In this document: piece after piece, positions 1 through 11,799 of the stretch
How positions within the stretch are numbered: the first letter of the stretch is position 1
Layout: each line of letters starts with the position of its first letter
Notes under the pieces: model-generated
What the model saw: only the letters and a program-made list of their open reading frames with translations
Told to the model about the DNA's origin: nothing
The model's database searches: none
Program-made: the position numbers and the translations under genes
Origin: Sisyra terminalis
Lineage: Eukaryota > Arthropoda > Insecta > Neuroptera > Sisyridae
Direction of reading: 5' to 3'
DNA: 64,000 bases
Assembly (NCBI GenBank): GCA_958496175.1
Contig: OY292278.1
Location: 36,022,001-36,086,000, forward strand

Positions 1-406
1 CGTGATTTTTTTTTAAATTTTATCAATTTTTAATCGTTTATAATTAATTGAAAAAAAAATTTTTTTAAGTTTTTTGCATTAAATATCAATATTATTAATA
101 ATAAAGTTTTAAAATACATGAAAAAAATCAATAATTTTTTTTTTTCAAATTCCCAATTTTGTATGAAATGTCTTTTTGTTGTTTTTATCAAAAATGTTCA
201 GTATTTGGTACCATTACCCTATGTCAAATATGAACAAATTTCAGAACATAACTTTTTTTTTCGCTGTCCGCTTTACGTGAAATGCCCCAAATGTTAAATT
301 TGAGCTTAAAGCTTTGAGCTTTGAAAGCTTTCTTATATATGAAAACAAAATATTGAAATAAATCGGCAACAAATGGTTTAATATTTTGGTATTTTTCCAA
401 TTGAAG
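1..406 (+). other. intron 3' end upstream of GPCR exon
   Basis: AT-rich sequence with no coding signal. It ends in a pyrimidine-rich stretch and an AG at 405-406, directly before an exon that is open in frame. I read it as the 3' part of an intron whose upstream exons lie outside the window. The short minus-strand open frame at 224-481 overlaps the exon and has no recognisable content. Confidence 0.6.
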
Positions 407-913
407 GTATCGGTGCATCCAGATGGTGTTCGTTCGACAGCGGCTTGTTCCTGGAGGTCTCGCGGTGGTCACATCCACCACACCGCTTCATCGGCGTCGA
501 CCTCTTCCCAGAACGTCTTGCGAGCACGTCGCGGCGTCGTCCGCATGCTAATCGTCGTCGTGCTCACCTTTGCCCTGTGCAACTTGCCGTACCACGCGCG
601 CAAAATGTGGCAATACTGGTCGAACAACTACGAGGGACCCAGCAACTTCAGCTCCCTGTTCACACCCCTCACCTTCTTGATCGCCTACTTCAATTCGGGA
701 GTCAATCCACTCCTGTACGCGTTTCTTTCCCGAAATTTCCGCAAAGGCATGCGGGAGCTGTTGCTCTGCTCGATACAGGGCAGTGGTCGTAAGGCGGCTA
801 CAACCGCAATTCGCCTACAAAACTATCCCCAGTCCCACTCATCCATTTTTCGCAAAGGGTCATCGAGGTCAAATCTCAAGAACAACCACACGTGCACGAC
901 TGTGATTCGGTGA
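407..913 (+). CDS. last coding exon of a rhodopsin-class neuropeptide GPCR (trissin-receptor-like)
   Basis: This is the 3' terminal exon of a seven-transmembrane G-protein-coupled receptor in the plasma membrane. From the acceptor at 405-406 the exon is open in phase 0 for 168 residues to TGA at 911-913. The first ~45 residues are Ser/His/Arg-rich and fit the third intracellular loop. A basic stretch (RARRGVVRM) then leads into TM6, which carries CNLP in place of the family CWxP toggle. A short extracellular loop with an N-glycosylation site (NFSS) follows, then TM7 with NSGVNPLLYAF, i.e. the NPxxY motif. FLSRNFRKGM fits helix 8, and the tail is basic and Ser-rich. The CNLPYHARKMWQYW loop and the NFRKGMRELLLC tail resemble, from memory, insect trissin-type receptors. 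CNMamide- or TRH/EFLamide-type receptors are alternatives. Class A peptide GPCR is secure; the ligand is inferred. Upstream exons (N-terminus to TM5) are outside the window. Confidence 0.85.
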   Translation, partial: VSVHPDGVRSTAACSWRSRGGHIHHTASSASTSSQNVLRARRGVVRMLIVVVLTFALCNLPYHARKMWQYWSNNYEGPSNFSSLFTPLTFLIAYFNSGVNPLLYAFLSRNFRKGMRELLLCSIQGSGRKAATTAIRLQNYPQSHSSIFRKGSSRSNLKNNHTCTTVIR

Positions 914-1188
914 GATAAGGAGAAAGTTCGCTACGCCTAAAATCGACAATTGGCCCCCATCCAAGAAACAGGGTGACCCAACGGGGAATAAATCGAACGC
1001 ATGTGACAATAACGAATCAAATCACCCCCAAACTTAACTCCCTAAAACCCCAATTTTCAAATTAACAATTCAATGAATTTAACTAAAATTTAAACATTTT
1101 ACATTCAGTGACAGCTAATTCTTAAGTATGCTAGTTATAAATTTTTGTTGTGATTGAGAGTTGTATGAATTTAAAAAAAAGTTTTTAA

Positions 1189-1194
1189 AATAAA
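1189..1194 (+). terminator. candidate poly(A) signal of the GPCR gene
   Basis: AATAAA lies about 275 bases after the GPCR stop codon. An earlier AATAAA at 987-992 is an alternative. Which is used cannot be told from sequence alone. Confidence 0.4.
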
Positions 1195-1660
1195 TATATA
1201 TAAGACGTTAAATATCAATTGCTTTGGATTTATTTGGCAAAATGGCAAAGAAGTGACAATTCTAGAGATTTGGGTGAGACACAAATATCCAAAATAAGAG
1301 GCAAAACAAATTCTCTGGACAAATCCGAAAAATTTGAAACTAATTAAATTCCCGTTCGTGTCCGATAAACGTGACGCAATGTTGGCTTATCGTTGAAAAA
1401 AAAGGCGGACATGGACTACTTAAGTCATTTTTATTTTGTTTAATTTATGCGGTGATAACAAAAGAGTTTGTAATCCCATACATAGTAACATTGTAATAGT
1501 TGATTAGTGTATTGCCTCGGTTTCAGGATTGTAAATAATTTCTTTTCAAAAATTCGATTAAAAATCTTCAAGTTTTCAATCTATAGCAAAAGCATAGTGA
1601 ATTAAAATTATTCATCTTTAATCTCAGCTAACATAAACAATGTTTTCATAATCATTTATA

Positions 1661-2928
1661 GGTGTTTATTTGCCTAGAAGGAAAAATTCATAAAAACTAG
1701 ACTGATTCAAAAAAAAAAATGATTTTATTTTCTTAATTATATCGAAAATATTAATGGGAATGACAAAAAAAATCCTGTAAAAGTTTAAGCTCTTATTATT
1801 AATAGTAAGAGGTGCCGCATCGCAAATTTCGATTTTCCATTTAAATAACATGGGAACAATATTCTCTTGCACTTTGCAATTTTATAGCTCACGTTGGTGA
1901 CAATATTTCGGAATGATCAAGGTATATTCTTATAGAAAATTGAGGGATCTACAAAAAAGGTCAATTACAAGTTTTTGATATATTTATTCCTTCAAAAGTT
2001 ATTCGAGGTCAAAGTTGAACTAAAGAGAAATTTTAATATTTTTTCAATTTTTTGACGCAACTATCAATTTTATAAGAGAAAATTTTATAGGACATTTTTT
2101 GTAGAGCACTTTTTTGAAAAGGACGTCAATTTTTGGGCTAATGATGAAAGTTATGGAGAATGTGTACGATTTTTTACCAAATTGACTGTCGTAAATGATG
2201 TAGCGGAACATGGTGTAGTGTTAATCGAACAATATAACAAGTGCTTTACTAAAAATGAAGAACAATTGCAATACTTATTACTAGTTATAAGTCAATACAG
2301 AAAAAAAACTCCCAATTGTAATAAAAATCTTTTAATGTAACAATTACAATTAAATTTAATAAAAAATAATTTCTAGGTTAAAAATCTAATAATTCGAGTA
2401 ATATTATTAATTTAAAACAATAAAATTACGAATATTTTCAGTTGGAAATAACTTAGAACCTGTAAAAAATATCAAAAACTTTTAAAAAGATAAATTGTAA
2501 AAAAAAAGTGCTCTACAAAAAATGGCCTATAAAATTTTCTCTCATAAAATTGATAGTTGCGTCAAAAAATTGAAAAAATATTCAAATTTCTCTTTAGTTC
2601 AACTTTGACCTCGAATAACTTTTGAAGGAATAACTATATCAAAAATTTGTACGAGACCTTTTTTGTAGATCCCTCAATTTTCTATAAGAATATACCTTGA
2701 TCATTCCGAAATATTGTCACCAACGTGAGTTATAAAATTCCAAAGTGCAAGAGAATATTGTTCCCATGTTATTTAAATGGAAAATCGAAATTTGCCATGC
2801 GGCACCTCTTAATATTAATTTTAAAAGCTTAAACTTTTACAGGATTTTTTTTGTCATTCCCAACAATATTTTCGATATAATTAAGAAAATAAAATCATAT
2901 TTTTTTTTAATTAGTCTAATAAACACCA
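1661..2928. mobile_element. foldback-like DNA element with ~420 bp terminal inverted repeats
   Basis: Positions 1661-2115 and 2503-2928 are inverted copies of each other with only scattered mismatches. The outer ends are GGTGTTTATT and AATAAACACC. The arms are so alike that the open frames at 1666-1872 (minus) and 2745-3014 (plus) translate to nearly the same peptide, which is an effect of the palindrome and not evidence of a gene. The ~390 bp centre carries a coding relic (2101-2340). No clear target-site duplication was found. Long inverted repeats around a small core suit a foldback or Mutator-like non-autonomous element. A GC-richer patch in the arm (around 1810-1825) resembles a patch at about 16890-16910 in the Mutator-like region. 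Confidence 0.75.
2101..2340 (+). pseudogene. C-terminal relic of a transposon-encoded protein inside the foldback element
   Basis: One frame stays open through the element's centre and ends at TAA 2338-2340. It reads as a polar, protein-like sequence with core KLTVVNDVAEHGVVLIEQYN followed by FTKNEEQLQYLLLVISQYRK. I recall this 'VVND-AERG-LI ... LTK-EEQ-Q-LLQ' pattern from repeated, transposon-associated proteins of unknown function in arthropods and cnidarians. The upstream part runs into the inverted repeat and has no start codon of its own, so this is a captured or leftover 3' end. The activity of the parent protein is unknown to me. Confidence 0.5.
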
Positions 2929-5900
2929 ATATTAATATAAACAATAAAATCGCAAAACCCACTAAAATATTCGAAAACACTTTCAAAAAATGGCATTTTC
3001 ATGAAACCTCGTAAAACACTTGTAAGAAGTCCACGGAAAATCGTTCACGGAACTTCGTATTGTGTAAAAATTATTAAGTGTTCAATATTATTTTTGTGAG
3101 TTTACTTTCACAATTACCGACGTCGCTGAAATTGGAAACAAATATTCGATCTAAAGAAATTTGGAATTTGCATTATTTATTCTAGTTATTTTTAATAATA
3201 AATGGTGGTTTAAGTATTAATTTGTAATAGTGTTGTTGTTTCTTTGAATTCATTGCACATCGGTCGAAAGTAAAACTATCTTATCTTACCGTTTTAAGTC
3301 TAACTGCAGCGTAGTTCATAAATTTCGAAAAATTTCAACAAAAATCATTCTCAACCCAGATTTGGTCAACAGTTGATCTTCATGCAGTTGGGAATACAAC
3401 CCGAACTTTAATAAGGGATTTGCAATTCGTAAACTAAAAACATTAGCGGTATTGATGCTTACCCATTGTACATACTACCGAGAGTGTATGCTTTAACGTT
3501 AATGCATGAACGACGCACGTTACTGTGTATAACAGGTAGCAAAGGCGTATACAATAGTTCGTTAGAGTAAAAGGGTCATTTTTTTCACATTTCCTTCGGA
3601 ATAATATTAGAATTAACATTATCCATTGCCAAACACTTAGTATGGTTTCATATTTTAGTCAAACACGTCTAAATTTTGAAAACTATAATTATACTTACGT
3701 CGCAATATAAAATTTGAATTTTATATATGATATTTTGGCAACTATCAAAAGATGTTATCTAAATATCCGGACAATTTGAATAGTTTTTGACGAATAAGAG
3801 CAGCTTTTCTTAACTGGAAGTGGCCACACCACGGGAGAGCGGAAAGTATTTTTGGAGGTGCAAGAAAAGCCCCTTATAACATAATTATTAAACTTTTGAT
3901 AATAAGTCTCACTAAATTTTGCAAAAAATACATTTTTCTCAACTAAAAAATCGAAACTCAATTTTCAATGGGGTACAACTCACTTAAGAGGTTAAGCAAG
4001 ACTGGATTAGAGGAACTACGGATGAAGCAAATTTGGAGCACAGAGGATGTTTAAGAGTTTTTTTTTCTACTGTTGGATTTGATACTCTTGTTTATATACG
4101 TGTGGTTTTGAGGAAGCACTGGGACGTAGACCAGCACTGGGACCAGCTCAGGGTCTAGCCTACATACGTAGGGACGACACCTTACCTCAATGTTTCTCTA
4201 GAGCAGTAGTCGAGGAACTGAGAAAATTTTCTCCCAAATGGGGGTACAAATTTTTAAGAGAAAATTGAAAAAGCTATTTAATTTGCTACTTTATAAACGT
4301 GTTAGTATTTTACAAATCACTTTTTAATCTTAAACAATTCAACGAAATATTTGAGGTGAGTCATCTCACTTCACTAATGGGGATAGGGCACCTATTGAAT
4401 TGCACAAAAATATTTTGGGGTAATGGTTAAATAATTCTTCAACCGCTGTAATAGAAGAAACAAATTCAATGAGACTAAGTTATCATTTAAATTAGTCTAA
4501 ATAATTAACAATTTTATGGTCTACCGGATAACCATTGCTTACGACAAATCAGCATTAATCAATAGTAAACATATATTAACAATTTTATCAATTTTCCTCC
4601 ATTTATTTTTCAGTAAAAATATATATTTAAATTATCTGTCTAAATTCGAAGAGGAATCATAAATTTGACAGAAATGTTAAAATTAAAACACATTAAGACC
4701 TTTACAGTACAAAAGCAGATGTTATGAATTATTGAAAGCATTCAAATGAATGAAATATTTAAGTGCTTAACGCCTGATTTCTTTGATTAAAGAATAAATA
4801 GGTAGATGGATTATATTTTGTTAAAACAATTATAATCAAGAACGATTTTTAACTTGATAAACTTTTGGTTCAAAATTAAGAACTTTTGCGTAAACCAATG
4901 ATTTTTGGATGTCTTTTTTTGGAGCATTGTTGTATGTATCCACATCACACTTCCGATAAATTCTTGCGAAAATCCCAATTCATAAAACTTTAACCCAGAC
5001 AATCCTAAAGACGGACAGACGGACTCAATGTATGACATTGTTTCAAATTTCAATCACCATTTGTCACTTCTTTAATATCGGTGTTCGAATTCCATCAACC
5101 GTATTGAGTGTCAAGATCAAGACGCAGGAAAACCAGAGGGGACGTAAGAGTAAAACATTTTTCAGACTTCGCTTTCTATAAACCACTATAAATGAAAAAG
5201 TGAAGTCGAACTGAAATTTGTCTTTCTTCTTCCTTCCGAATTTCCACTTTGTTTTCTCTTCTTTTAACATATAGAAATTAAAATAAAATTGGTTACCTTT
5301 TTAATATTGACGGCACGTAGTGTTTCATTGTATAAATATTTAAGCATTTAAATAATTAAATAGCGCACTTTGAGTTATACAGTTTTTTTTTTTCTTTAGT
5401 TCTTCAGTATCTTTTGCATTAGATACGCCACTGAATCGGCCTATATAGTTTTGTATTTTGTTATCACTGTAATGACTTCAAATGGGGATGATTATAGAGC
5501 AAAGGAATATCTCAAGATGATAAAACAATATAATTTACAGCTCTCTATTTTTCAAACGCAGAGGCTTTACCACAGTGATGGGAAAAAAAAGCTTTTATCC
5601 ACGACTTTCTAATGCAAAGGAAACCTAGATAGAAAATAAAAATTACGAAAAAAAAAGTTTTACAAACACACGAGACAGATAAAAGCATAAAAATTTCAAA
5701 TTTAATTAGACTATTTCTGAGGATAAGTACAGAAACTTATGAAATATAAAACCGCCACCAAAGAGACGTTTTAATCAACTGAAGGATTTTCTTTGATTTT
5801 TCTTTTCAGTCTTCATTCATAATAAATTTTATAATGTGCTTTCAATCGCGAATAGATAGACGTATCCAAACGAAAATGTTTACGTTATTCATACAAGCAA

Positions 5901-6488
5901 AACGATATGCTAGGAGAGCTTTTTTTCAAGGCTGAGATTGAAAAGTAAAAAAAAAAAAGCTGCTACTTGAATTTTCCACAGTACTATAAAAAATAGTCAA
6001 ATAAACTGTGACACTTTCGAGAAATTGGAAAAAAATATTCTACGGAAAATTTGAACTATTTTTTTGAAGCTTTTATGTTCATAAAAAGGATTGGTGTACT
6101 AAACAAGCGAAAGTAACTCTAGTAAAAGTTTCTACAAAAAAAAAAACTGACTATTTAATTTTAAATTACATACTATCTAACAGCAAACAATAAATTGCTC
6201 AAAAGATAAAATATATTTTTACTAATTTCACATGCAAAGCATTTAAAAAATTATAATTATAATAACTATTATTATAATTATATTATAATAATAATATATT
6301 GTTATAATAATTAATATTCTCTTTTTTTAAGGACTTTTTTATACAATTTTTTGATTTTTGTAAAACATAGATAATTGATATATAAATATAATAGAAATCT
6401 AATATCGTAGGTAATTGAGAGTTAAATTGTTTAACATTGATTGATATTTTATTCATTTCCGAGTCACAATTAATTAATCAATAAGAGT
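2929..6488. other. gene-poor AT-rich stretch
   Basis: No exon structure or known protein was recognised. An (AT/TAA)-type low-complexity run occupies about 6250-6315. A Met-less open frame at 4083-4268 (plus) is richer in G and C than its surroundings and reads like protein; it is listed under findings. The open frames at 3755-3961, 4811-5053 and 5064-5270 (minus) resemble nothing I know and have ordinary AT-rich composition. Confidence 0.5.
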
Positions 6489-6665
6489 ATGTCTTTTGAC
6501 TCAATTTCTTCTTTATTGCGATGCGTTTCAACAGTTTTTGGCTGTCATCATCAAGTAATCTTCAGATTACTGTCATAATTGCTGTAATAATCAGATTACC
6601 TTATGATGACAGCCAAAAACTTTTGAAACGCGTCGTAATAAACAAGAAATTGAGTCATATGACAT
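6489..6665. repeat. inverted repeat pair with hammerhead-like GAAACG motifs
   Basis: An arm of ~73 bases (6489-6561) recurs inverted at 6593-6665 around a ~30-base centre. Each arm, read outward, contains TGATGACAGCCAAAAACT, then TTGAAACG. This resembles the motif pairs at 38722-38994 but is more diverged from a hammerhead core, since the C before TGATGA is lost in the plus arm. I infer inverted remnants of element ends, possibly Penelope-like. Confidence 0.65.
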
Positions 6666-7056
6666 ATATTACAATTCATTAAATTCAATTGTGTTATAAA
6701 GATTTACATTAATATTCGACGAAGTCGTGAAAGCAATGAAACTTAAAAAATATAAAATTTAAAATAAAAAATAAATAAAAAAGAGAATATAAATAATTAT
6801 AAACTATGGAAATAGAACCATCAAAATTTTACACATATTTTTTTTCAACGCAAAATCTCATAACTCAAGGGTAATATTTTATATTGCCTTATTAAAAATA
6901 TAGGTATAACATACTAAGTTAGCTAATTTAGATAGTGATTTTGGTATAATTTTTATAGTCCCGAATCTACGATTTTTCGAGCAGGGACCAAAAACTAGAT
7001 AGAAGCGTCCTCTTGAAATTAACTGTTAAAAATTTATACTATATTGTAATTTTGGC

Positions 7057-7125
7057 GTCCCCTGGATTAACGGTCGCCCAGGGCTGGGGCTCTGGTTTGA
7101 CTCCCCCAAGATTCGGGGATGATTT
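7057..7125 (+). repeat. tRNA-like Pol III promoter remnant (possible SINE head)
   Basis: A short GC-rich island in AT-rich DNA contains TGGATTAACGGTCGCC, reminiscent of an A box. About 35 bases later GGTTTGACTCC differs from the B-box consensus at one base. TCCCC near the start can pair with GGGGA near the end. The stems do not form a full cloverleaf, so a tRNA pseudogene or SINE head is likelier than a tRNA gene. Confidence 0.25.
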
Positions 7126-10100
7126 TTGTAGAGCGTGAAAAATATATCCATGATTTATTCTTATTTTTGTTCATTTAATCACGGAGTAGTTTTTTTTTTT
7201 ATAAACTACAATTAATGAAATATTGGTCTAATTTAAAAAATTTTCAAATAATATTTTAATACTGTATTTAATATACTGTTTTTAATAACTTAAACATTAT
7301 TTTAAAACTGGTAACTTCTTTTGAATTTTTTAAAATTTTCTTGAAGATTTCAAGTCTAATCGAACGAGTTAAAAGGATTTAATTTATTTTAATCTTTACC
7401 TATGGAAATTTTTGCGTTTTTCATCGAAACTTCATGAAAACTCAGATTTTTTTTAAAAAATATTTCCTCAAATGTTTTCATATTATAATACGCCACATAG
7501 GCAAAGTCGCGAAATTAAACACCAAATTGTTTAAGAAAATAAATTTTGATCTGAAATTCAAATGTTATTTAATCAAAATATCTATTATTATTGGATAAAC
7601 TATACAAGTTAGCAAATAGATTAAAATAGTCCATAACCAGATCTAAGGACCCGGAGCTGGGATGAAGTTCGGAGTCAAGGAGTCGAAAGCTCCTAGCTAA
7701 AAATAAATAATATTTTTTTCAGAGGATCTGAAACCAAAGCCATTAAAATACAAGCAGGATCCAGCTCCTGCAAATCATGAATTGAAAACCAGAAAATAAT
7801 TTTTCTTCAATATTATAGATTTGGCCAAGTCTATGAAAAGGACATATAAATTCACCTTAGAAAAATTAATCATACTAAATTGACATAAAGCATACTTATG
7901 GTACTTCGTACATATGGCTAAAAGAACTTGAAAATGGAACTTTTTATAGTTCAAGGAAAAGTGGAAGGCAAACATAGCATAGGAAGATCCATTCATAGCC
8001 TGAAGGCGAAGTTATATAACACATGACAAGGAATGATGATGAAGGAAGTGTAGTGGTGATATCACTAAACCTTAAGAAGTGGAAAAACATAGGAACAATG
8101 CTCTAAAACGGGATATAAATGTATGTTTAACGTCAACGATTAAGAGCAAAATAATATACCTACTCATAAGTTGTAAAAATATAAACTGGAACTAAAGTCA
8201 AAATTGAAGTTGAAGCTAAATCCAATACTGGAGTTACAATTTGAAAATATTTGAGTCTAAAGTTGGAACTGGGAACCTTTTATAATTAAGTTCATTTCTC
8301 CAACCTCATCTATAACAGTCATTATATGCCAATAGTTCGGTAATTCATTCTTCGTACCCAAAAACTACTAATCTATTTGAAAGCTAAATATTAAATATAA
8401 TATAAGGTTCATTAGGTACCAAGCACAGGTTCTTCAGAAGGGGTTTAAGAAAGTGTGAAACTAAATTAGAAAAACAAAGTTTTGATTCTTCCACTTCCGT
8501 AAATAACGCATTTATCGAAAAAATATTGCCCTAACAAGGTAAACTCTGAAAATAAACGATACCAAAAATAAGCGAACTTTCTTTCAAGTTCGCAAAAAAA
8601 ATGTGGGTTTTTCAAAAAAAAAATCTGATCGAGAAATCTACCAAAATGGTAGATGTTTAAATCGACCGGTCGATGGATTTCCCGCTAGTTTTGATAATTT
8701 GAGTATCAAAAAAATAGTAAAAAAATCAACTTTTTTCCTCTCTTTTCGAACGTATTGAAGATCGATTTACTTAAACCTTGAACCACTTTACATACTAGCT
8801 ATGTAAATATAAAACCAGAGTAAGTCAATAAGTGGTGCTGGTTGCCAACAAGTCTACTAAACCATGTTCTTGAGGACATTTTTAGTTTTGATATTTGACA
8901 AAGATTATCAAATCGCCAAATTGATATTTTCCTATGACTTCATCATTTTGCATATCATTGAACATATCGAGTTTTGTGCCTAAAAAGTACGATTCGCGAA
9001 TAATATTGATTTTCTATTATCATTTAAACAAAAACTACTATGGAATCGTATTGAATGCTTGGCGCAAATTACGTTAAATCTCAGTTTTTAAAAGGGTTTT
9101 AAAAAATTAAGATTGGCGATATCGACGTGAAAAACGAAAAACGTGAAAAAAAAACCACTGAAACAGCATGAAGACTTTGAATTGTAAGAATTGTTGGATT
9201 GTTGGAACAACAACTTGCGATAGTCAATTTGAACCAAACTTTAGCGCAAAAAATTTCCAGAATATCTAAATTGGCAGTACAAAGTAATACATACAAAGAA
9301 TACATGGTAATTCCCCTGGCAATCCAAAAAAAATAGTAATGGTTATGATTAGTTTGGCAATACTTTCGCATGCGGATTACGCCCTAAACTTGGTTCTAAT
9401 TTTTGTTAGTTATTTACTATTAATTATTAGTTACTTGCTTTTAGTTATTGTTATTAGTTATTTGAGTCAATGGTCCCGCATTTGCTGAGGAGCCCTTTAC
9501 ATCTTACGATGGTCTACAATAGTAACTCCTTGACGAGTTTCGCTCAAAAGAGCCAAAGAGGAACACTTTTTTTCACATGGTATTCATAAATTGTTAGAAA
9601 GGAAGCAAAAATATATAGGTTCAAAAGAAAAGTAATTTGAATTAAATATGTTATTTCATCTAGAAATAATGAAGTCTTTAGCAATTGTGTATATAAAATT
9701 AGTTTATTGATAAATTGTCAATAACTTTTTTATTGAATTACTTTATTATTTTATGTTAATTTTATAGTTATTTAAAAAATATATAACTTTTCCTTTCCGC
9801 TTTTATTGTTGGTGAATCAATAACGTTTATAAACGATGTAAAATAATTAATTTTTGTACCATTAATTTAAGTAAAAAAGCATCACTTAATTATATGCGAC
9901 ATTTTAATTAGATAAATTCATTGAGCCCCATAAAGCAATTACCAAATATTAAAATAACAATCATAACTGCCCTCAACCTGTTTTGCATACAAATTGCTTC
10001 TAATTAACGTAAACTTGAACCCTTTCAACAACAAACAGCATCTGAATTACAACAGCCAACGTTCCGATTCTAATTGAAAAAAAAGTAAAATTTATTCATG

Positions 10101-10469
10101 GCACTCGAATTTTCATGCGAATTCAACAAATTTGCGGAATAATTGCGCAATTTATGTAACCAAATTACACGGCGAGAATAATCAAAGTGATTTACCATTG
10201 TCCAAATATGGATGGTCTCTCGGTAATAAAAATTTAATGATTTTGCAGGGTGGGTTTTGAAATGGAGATAAGGCATATGGAATTGATGGTTTTTCTTTTA
10301 TATATTTTTATTCTTATAATAAAAAAATATGAAGACATTCTTCGTCTGTAAGTGGAAAGTATTTCTATACCGCAAATACAATAGAACGGGGTTCAATACA
10401 AAACGGAAGTATAGGAGGAAAATTACCAATTCGTCGCGCGTTCGGTCCCCTAACCTGATAATGTATCGA
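7126..10469. other. intergenic, no gene recognised
   Basis: AT-rich sequence without recognisable exons. The open frames at 7775-7996 and 9099-9371 (minus) show no family features. A perfect 14-base palindrome sits at 8661-8674. The last ~450 bases (about 10010-10280) are less AT-biased and may hold upstream control sequence of the Osiris gene, which is inference from position and composition only. Confidence 0.5.
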
Positions 10470-10476
10470 TATAAAA
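10470..10476 (+). promoter_or_regulatory. TATA box of the Osiris gene
   Basis: TATAAAA in a locally GC-richer setting, 131 bases before the start codon. A transcription start near 10500 would leave a ~100-base 5' UTR. Confidence 0.6.
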
Positions 10477-10600
10477 ACCGCGCCTTCACACTTTTCAAAC
10501 GCATTATCGATTAATTCTTGCATTTAACACCACACATTAACGGGATCAGCCCAATAGCCACGAAAATATTGCAAACTTTTCGGCCAAACTCGAAATAAAT

Positions 10601-11615
10601 ATGAAGTTAATCGCGTGCCTCGCGTTAGCGTTTGGGGTAGTTTGTCTAATGGGGGTGCGGGCCGAAACGGATAATCGCATTCGCAGTGGTGAAGATTTAG
10701 TGAGCTCCGTGATTAACGAATGCCGATCATTATCGTGTGTGAAACATAAAGTTCTCAACTATTTGGATACACTTCTAGGCCTCAGTGACGAATCAGCCCG
10801 ATCATTCCAGGTGATAATTCGGGATTGTCTCCCCAAGATTGCCAATAATACAAGCTTTCACTTTTAGCCCAATAATATCGATAAGGTGATTTTAAAGCGC
10901 GTCGCTCGCGTTTTGAAAACTCACGAATTCAAAGTCGCCCTTCCTGGAGGAGTTGGTGTGAAATACAACCCCGTTAGTGGACTCGACTTAGAAATGGCAC
11001 CACGTCCCGAAGATGATCCCGTCACGTCCGAAGGTAATCCCTCTTTCTCAATCTTATGAAAGCAAAACATTCAATTTTATTATTTCAGCACGTGGAATTC
11101 TCAAGAAAAAACTTCTACTTCCTGTTTTGTTGCTCCTCAAATTGAAAATGAAGGCCTTAATGCCAATCTTTGTCGCAATCATTGGCCTTAAAGCTCTTAA
11201 AGCTTTGATCTTGAGCAAGCTGGCTATCACTTTAGTCATTGGATTTTTAGTATACACACTTTTCTTCAAAGGAGGTAAGATTAAATAATTAAACTAAATT
11301 TTTTAAACTTAAAAAATAACTAAAATAGGTATGCCAATGCCGATGGCCATGTCGATGATGCCGATGACTCCAATGCCAATGACAATGTCACCAGAGCCTC
11401 CAAGCAACGCCTATGGCTCTCCCAATACTCCAGCTCCCCCGGTCAGCTCTTACGAACCCAGTTGGGAACCATCATCCAACAATGGTCCCTACTCCCGAAT
11501 CTGGAGTAGCTCATCCGATCTATCTTCACCCTCCTCATCTGGACCACACAGTATAGCCTACTCAGCTTATTACTCCCCAAGCAGTGGCAGTTCAACATCC
11601 TCCCCCAGTTCATAA
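10601..11615 (+). CDS. Osiris family protein (DUF1676), four exons
   Basis: Osiris proteins are insect-specific membrane or endosomal proteins linked to cuticle formation. Exons are 10601-10810, 10868-11033, 11089-11274 and 11329-11615. All introns are GT-AG and 54-57 bp, and the joined frame is 282 residues. Residues 1-21 form a signal peptide ending in VRA. Two cysteines (41 and 46, ECRSLSC) match the Osiris two-Cys region. Residues ~126-187 are the long hydrophobic, Leu/Lys-rich segment typical of the family, starting [12 protein letters not shown]. The C-terminus is Met-Pro rich, then Ser/Pro rich, with IAYSAYY at 263-269, close to the AQ-x-LAY motif. An apparent in-frame stop at 10865-10867 falls inside intron 1, whose acceptor is TTTCACTTTTAG, so the gene is intact. 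It stands alone here and not in the usual Osiris cluster. Which Osiris paralogue it is cannot be told. Confidence 0.9.
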
Positions 11616-11787
11616 GCCCCAAAATTAAACAATAGGGGCTTCAGCCAAAGAATTAATGTATTTATTTAGACTCAAAATTTACGGAAAAGTACAAAAAGTA
11701 AACAATTTGAAAAAGTCGTCGAAAAATCAATCCGTATTGTATTTAATATTTTTATCGATTTATTTATTGTTTTATAAAAGAATTAGT

Positions 11788-11793
11788 AATAAA
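11788..11793 (+). terminator. poly(A) signal of the Osiris gene
   Basis: AATAAA 173 bases after the Osiris stop codon, in an AT-rich 3' UTR. Confidence 0.5.
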
Positions 11794-11799
11794 AATTAT

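Noticed and set aside
1666..3014. Two nearly identical proteins (MQENIVPMLFKWKIEIC...) on opposite strands, as a duplicated gene pair
   Set aside because: They are translations of the two arms of one inverted repeat, AT-rich and with no codon-use signal.
10865..10867. In-frame stop codon in the Osiris frame, suggesting a broken gene
   Set aside because: It is part of the acceptor TTTCACTTTTAG of a 57-bp GT-AG intron. The frame continues correctly after splicing.
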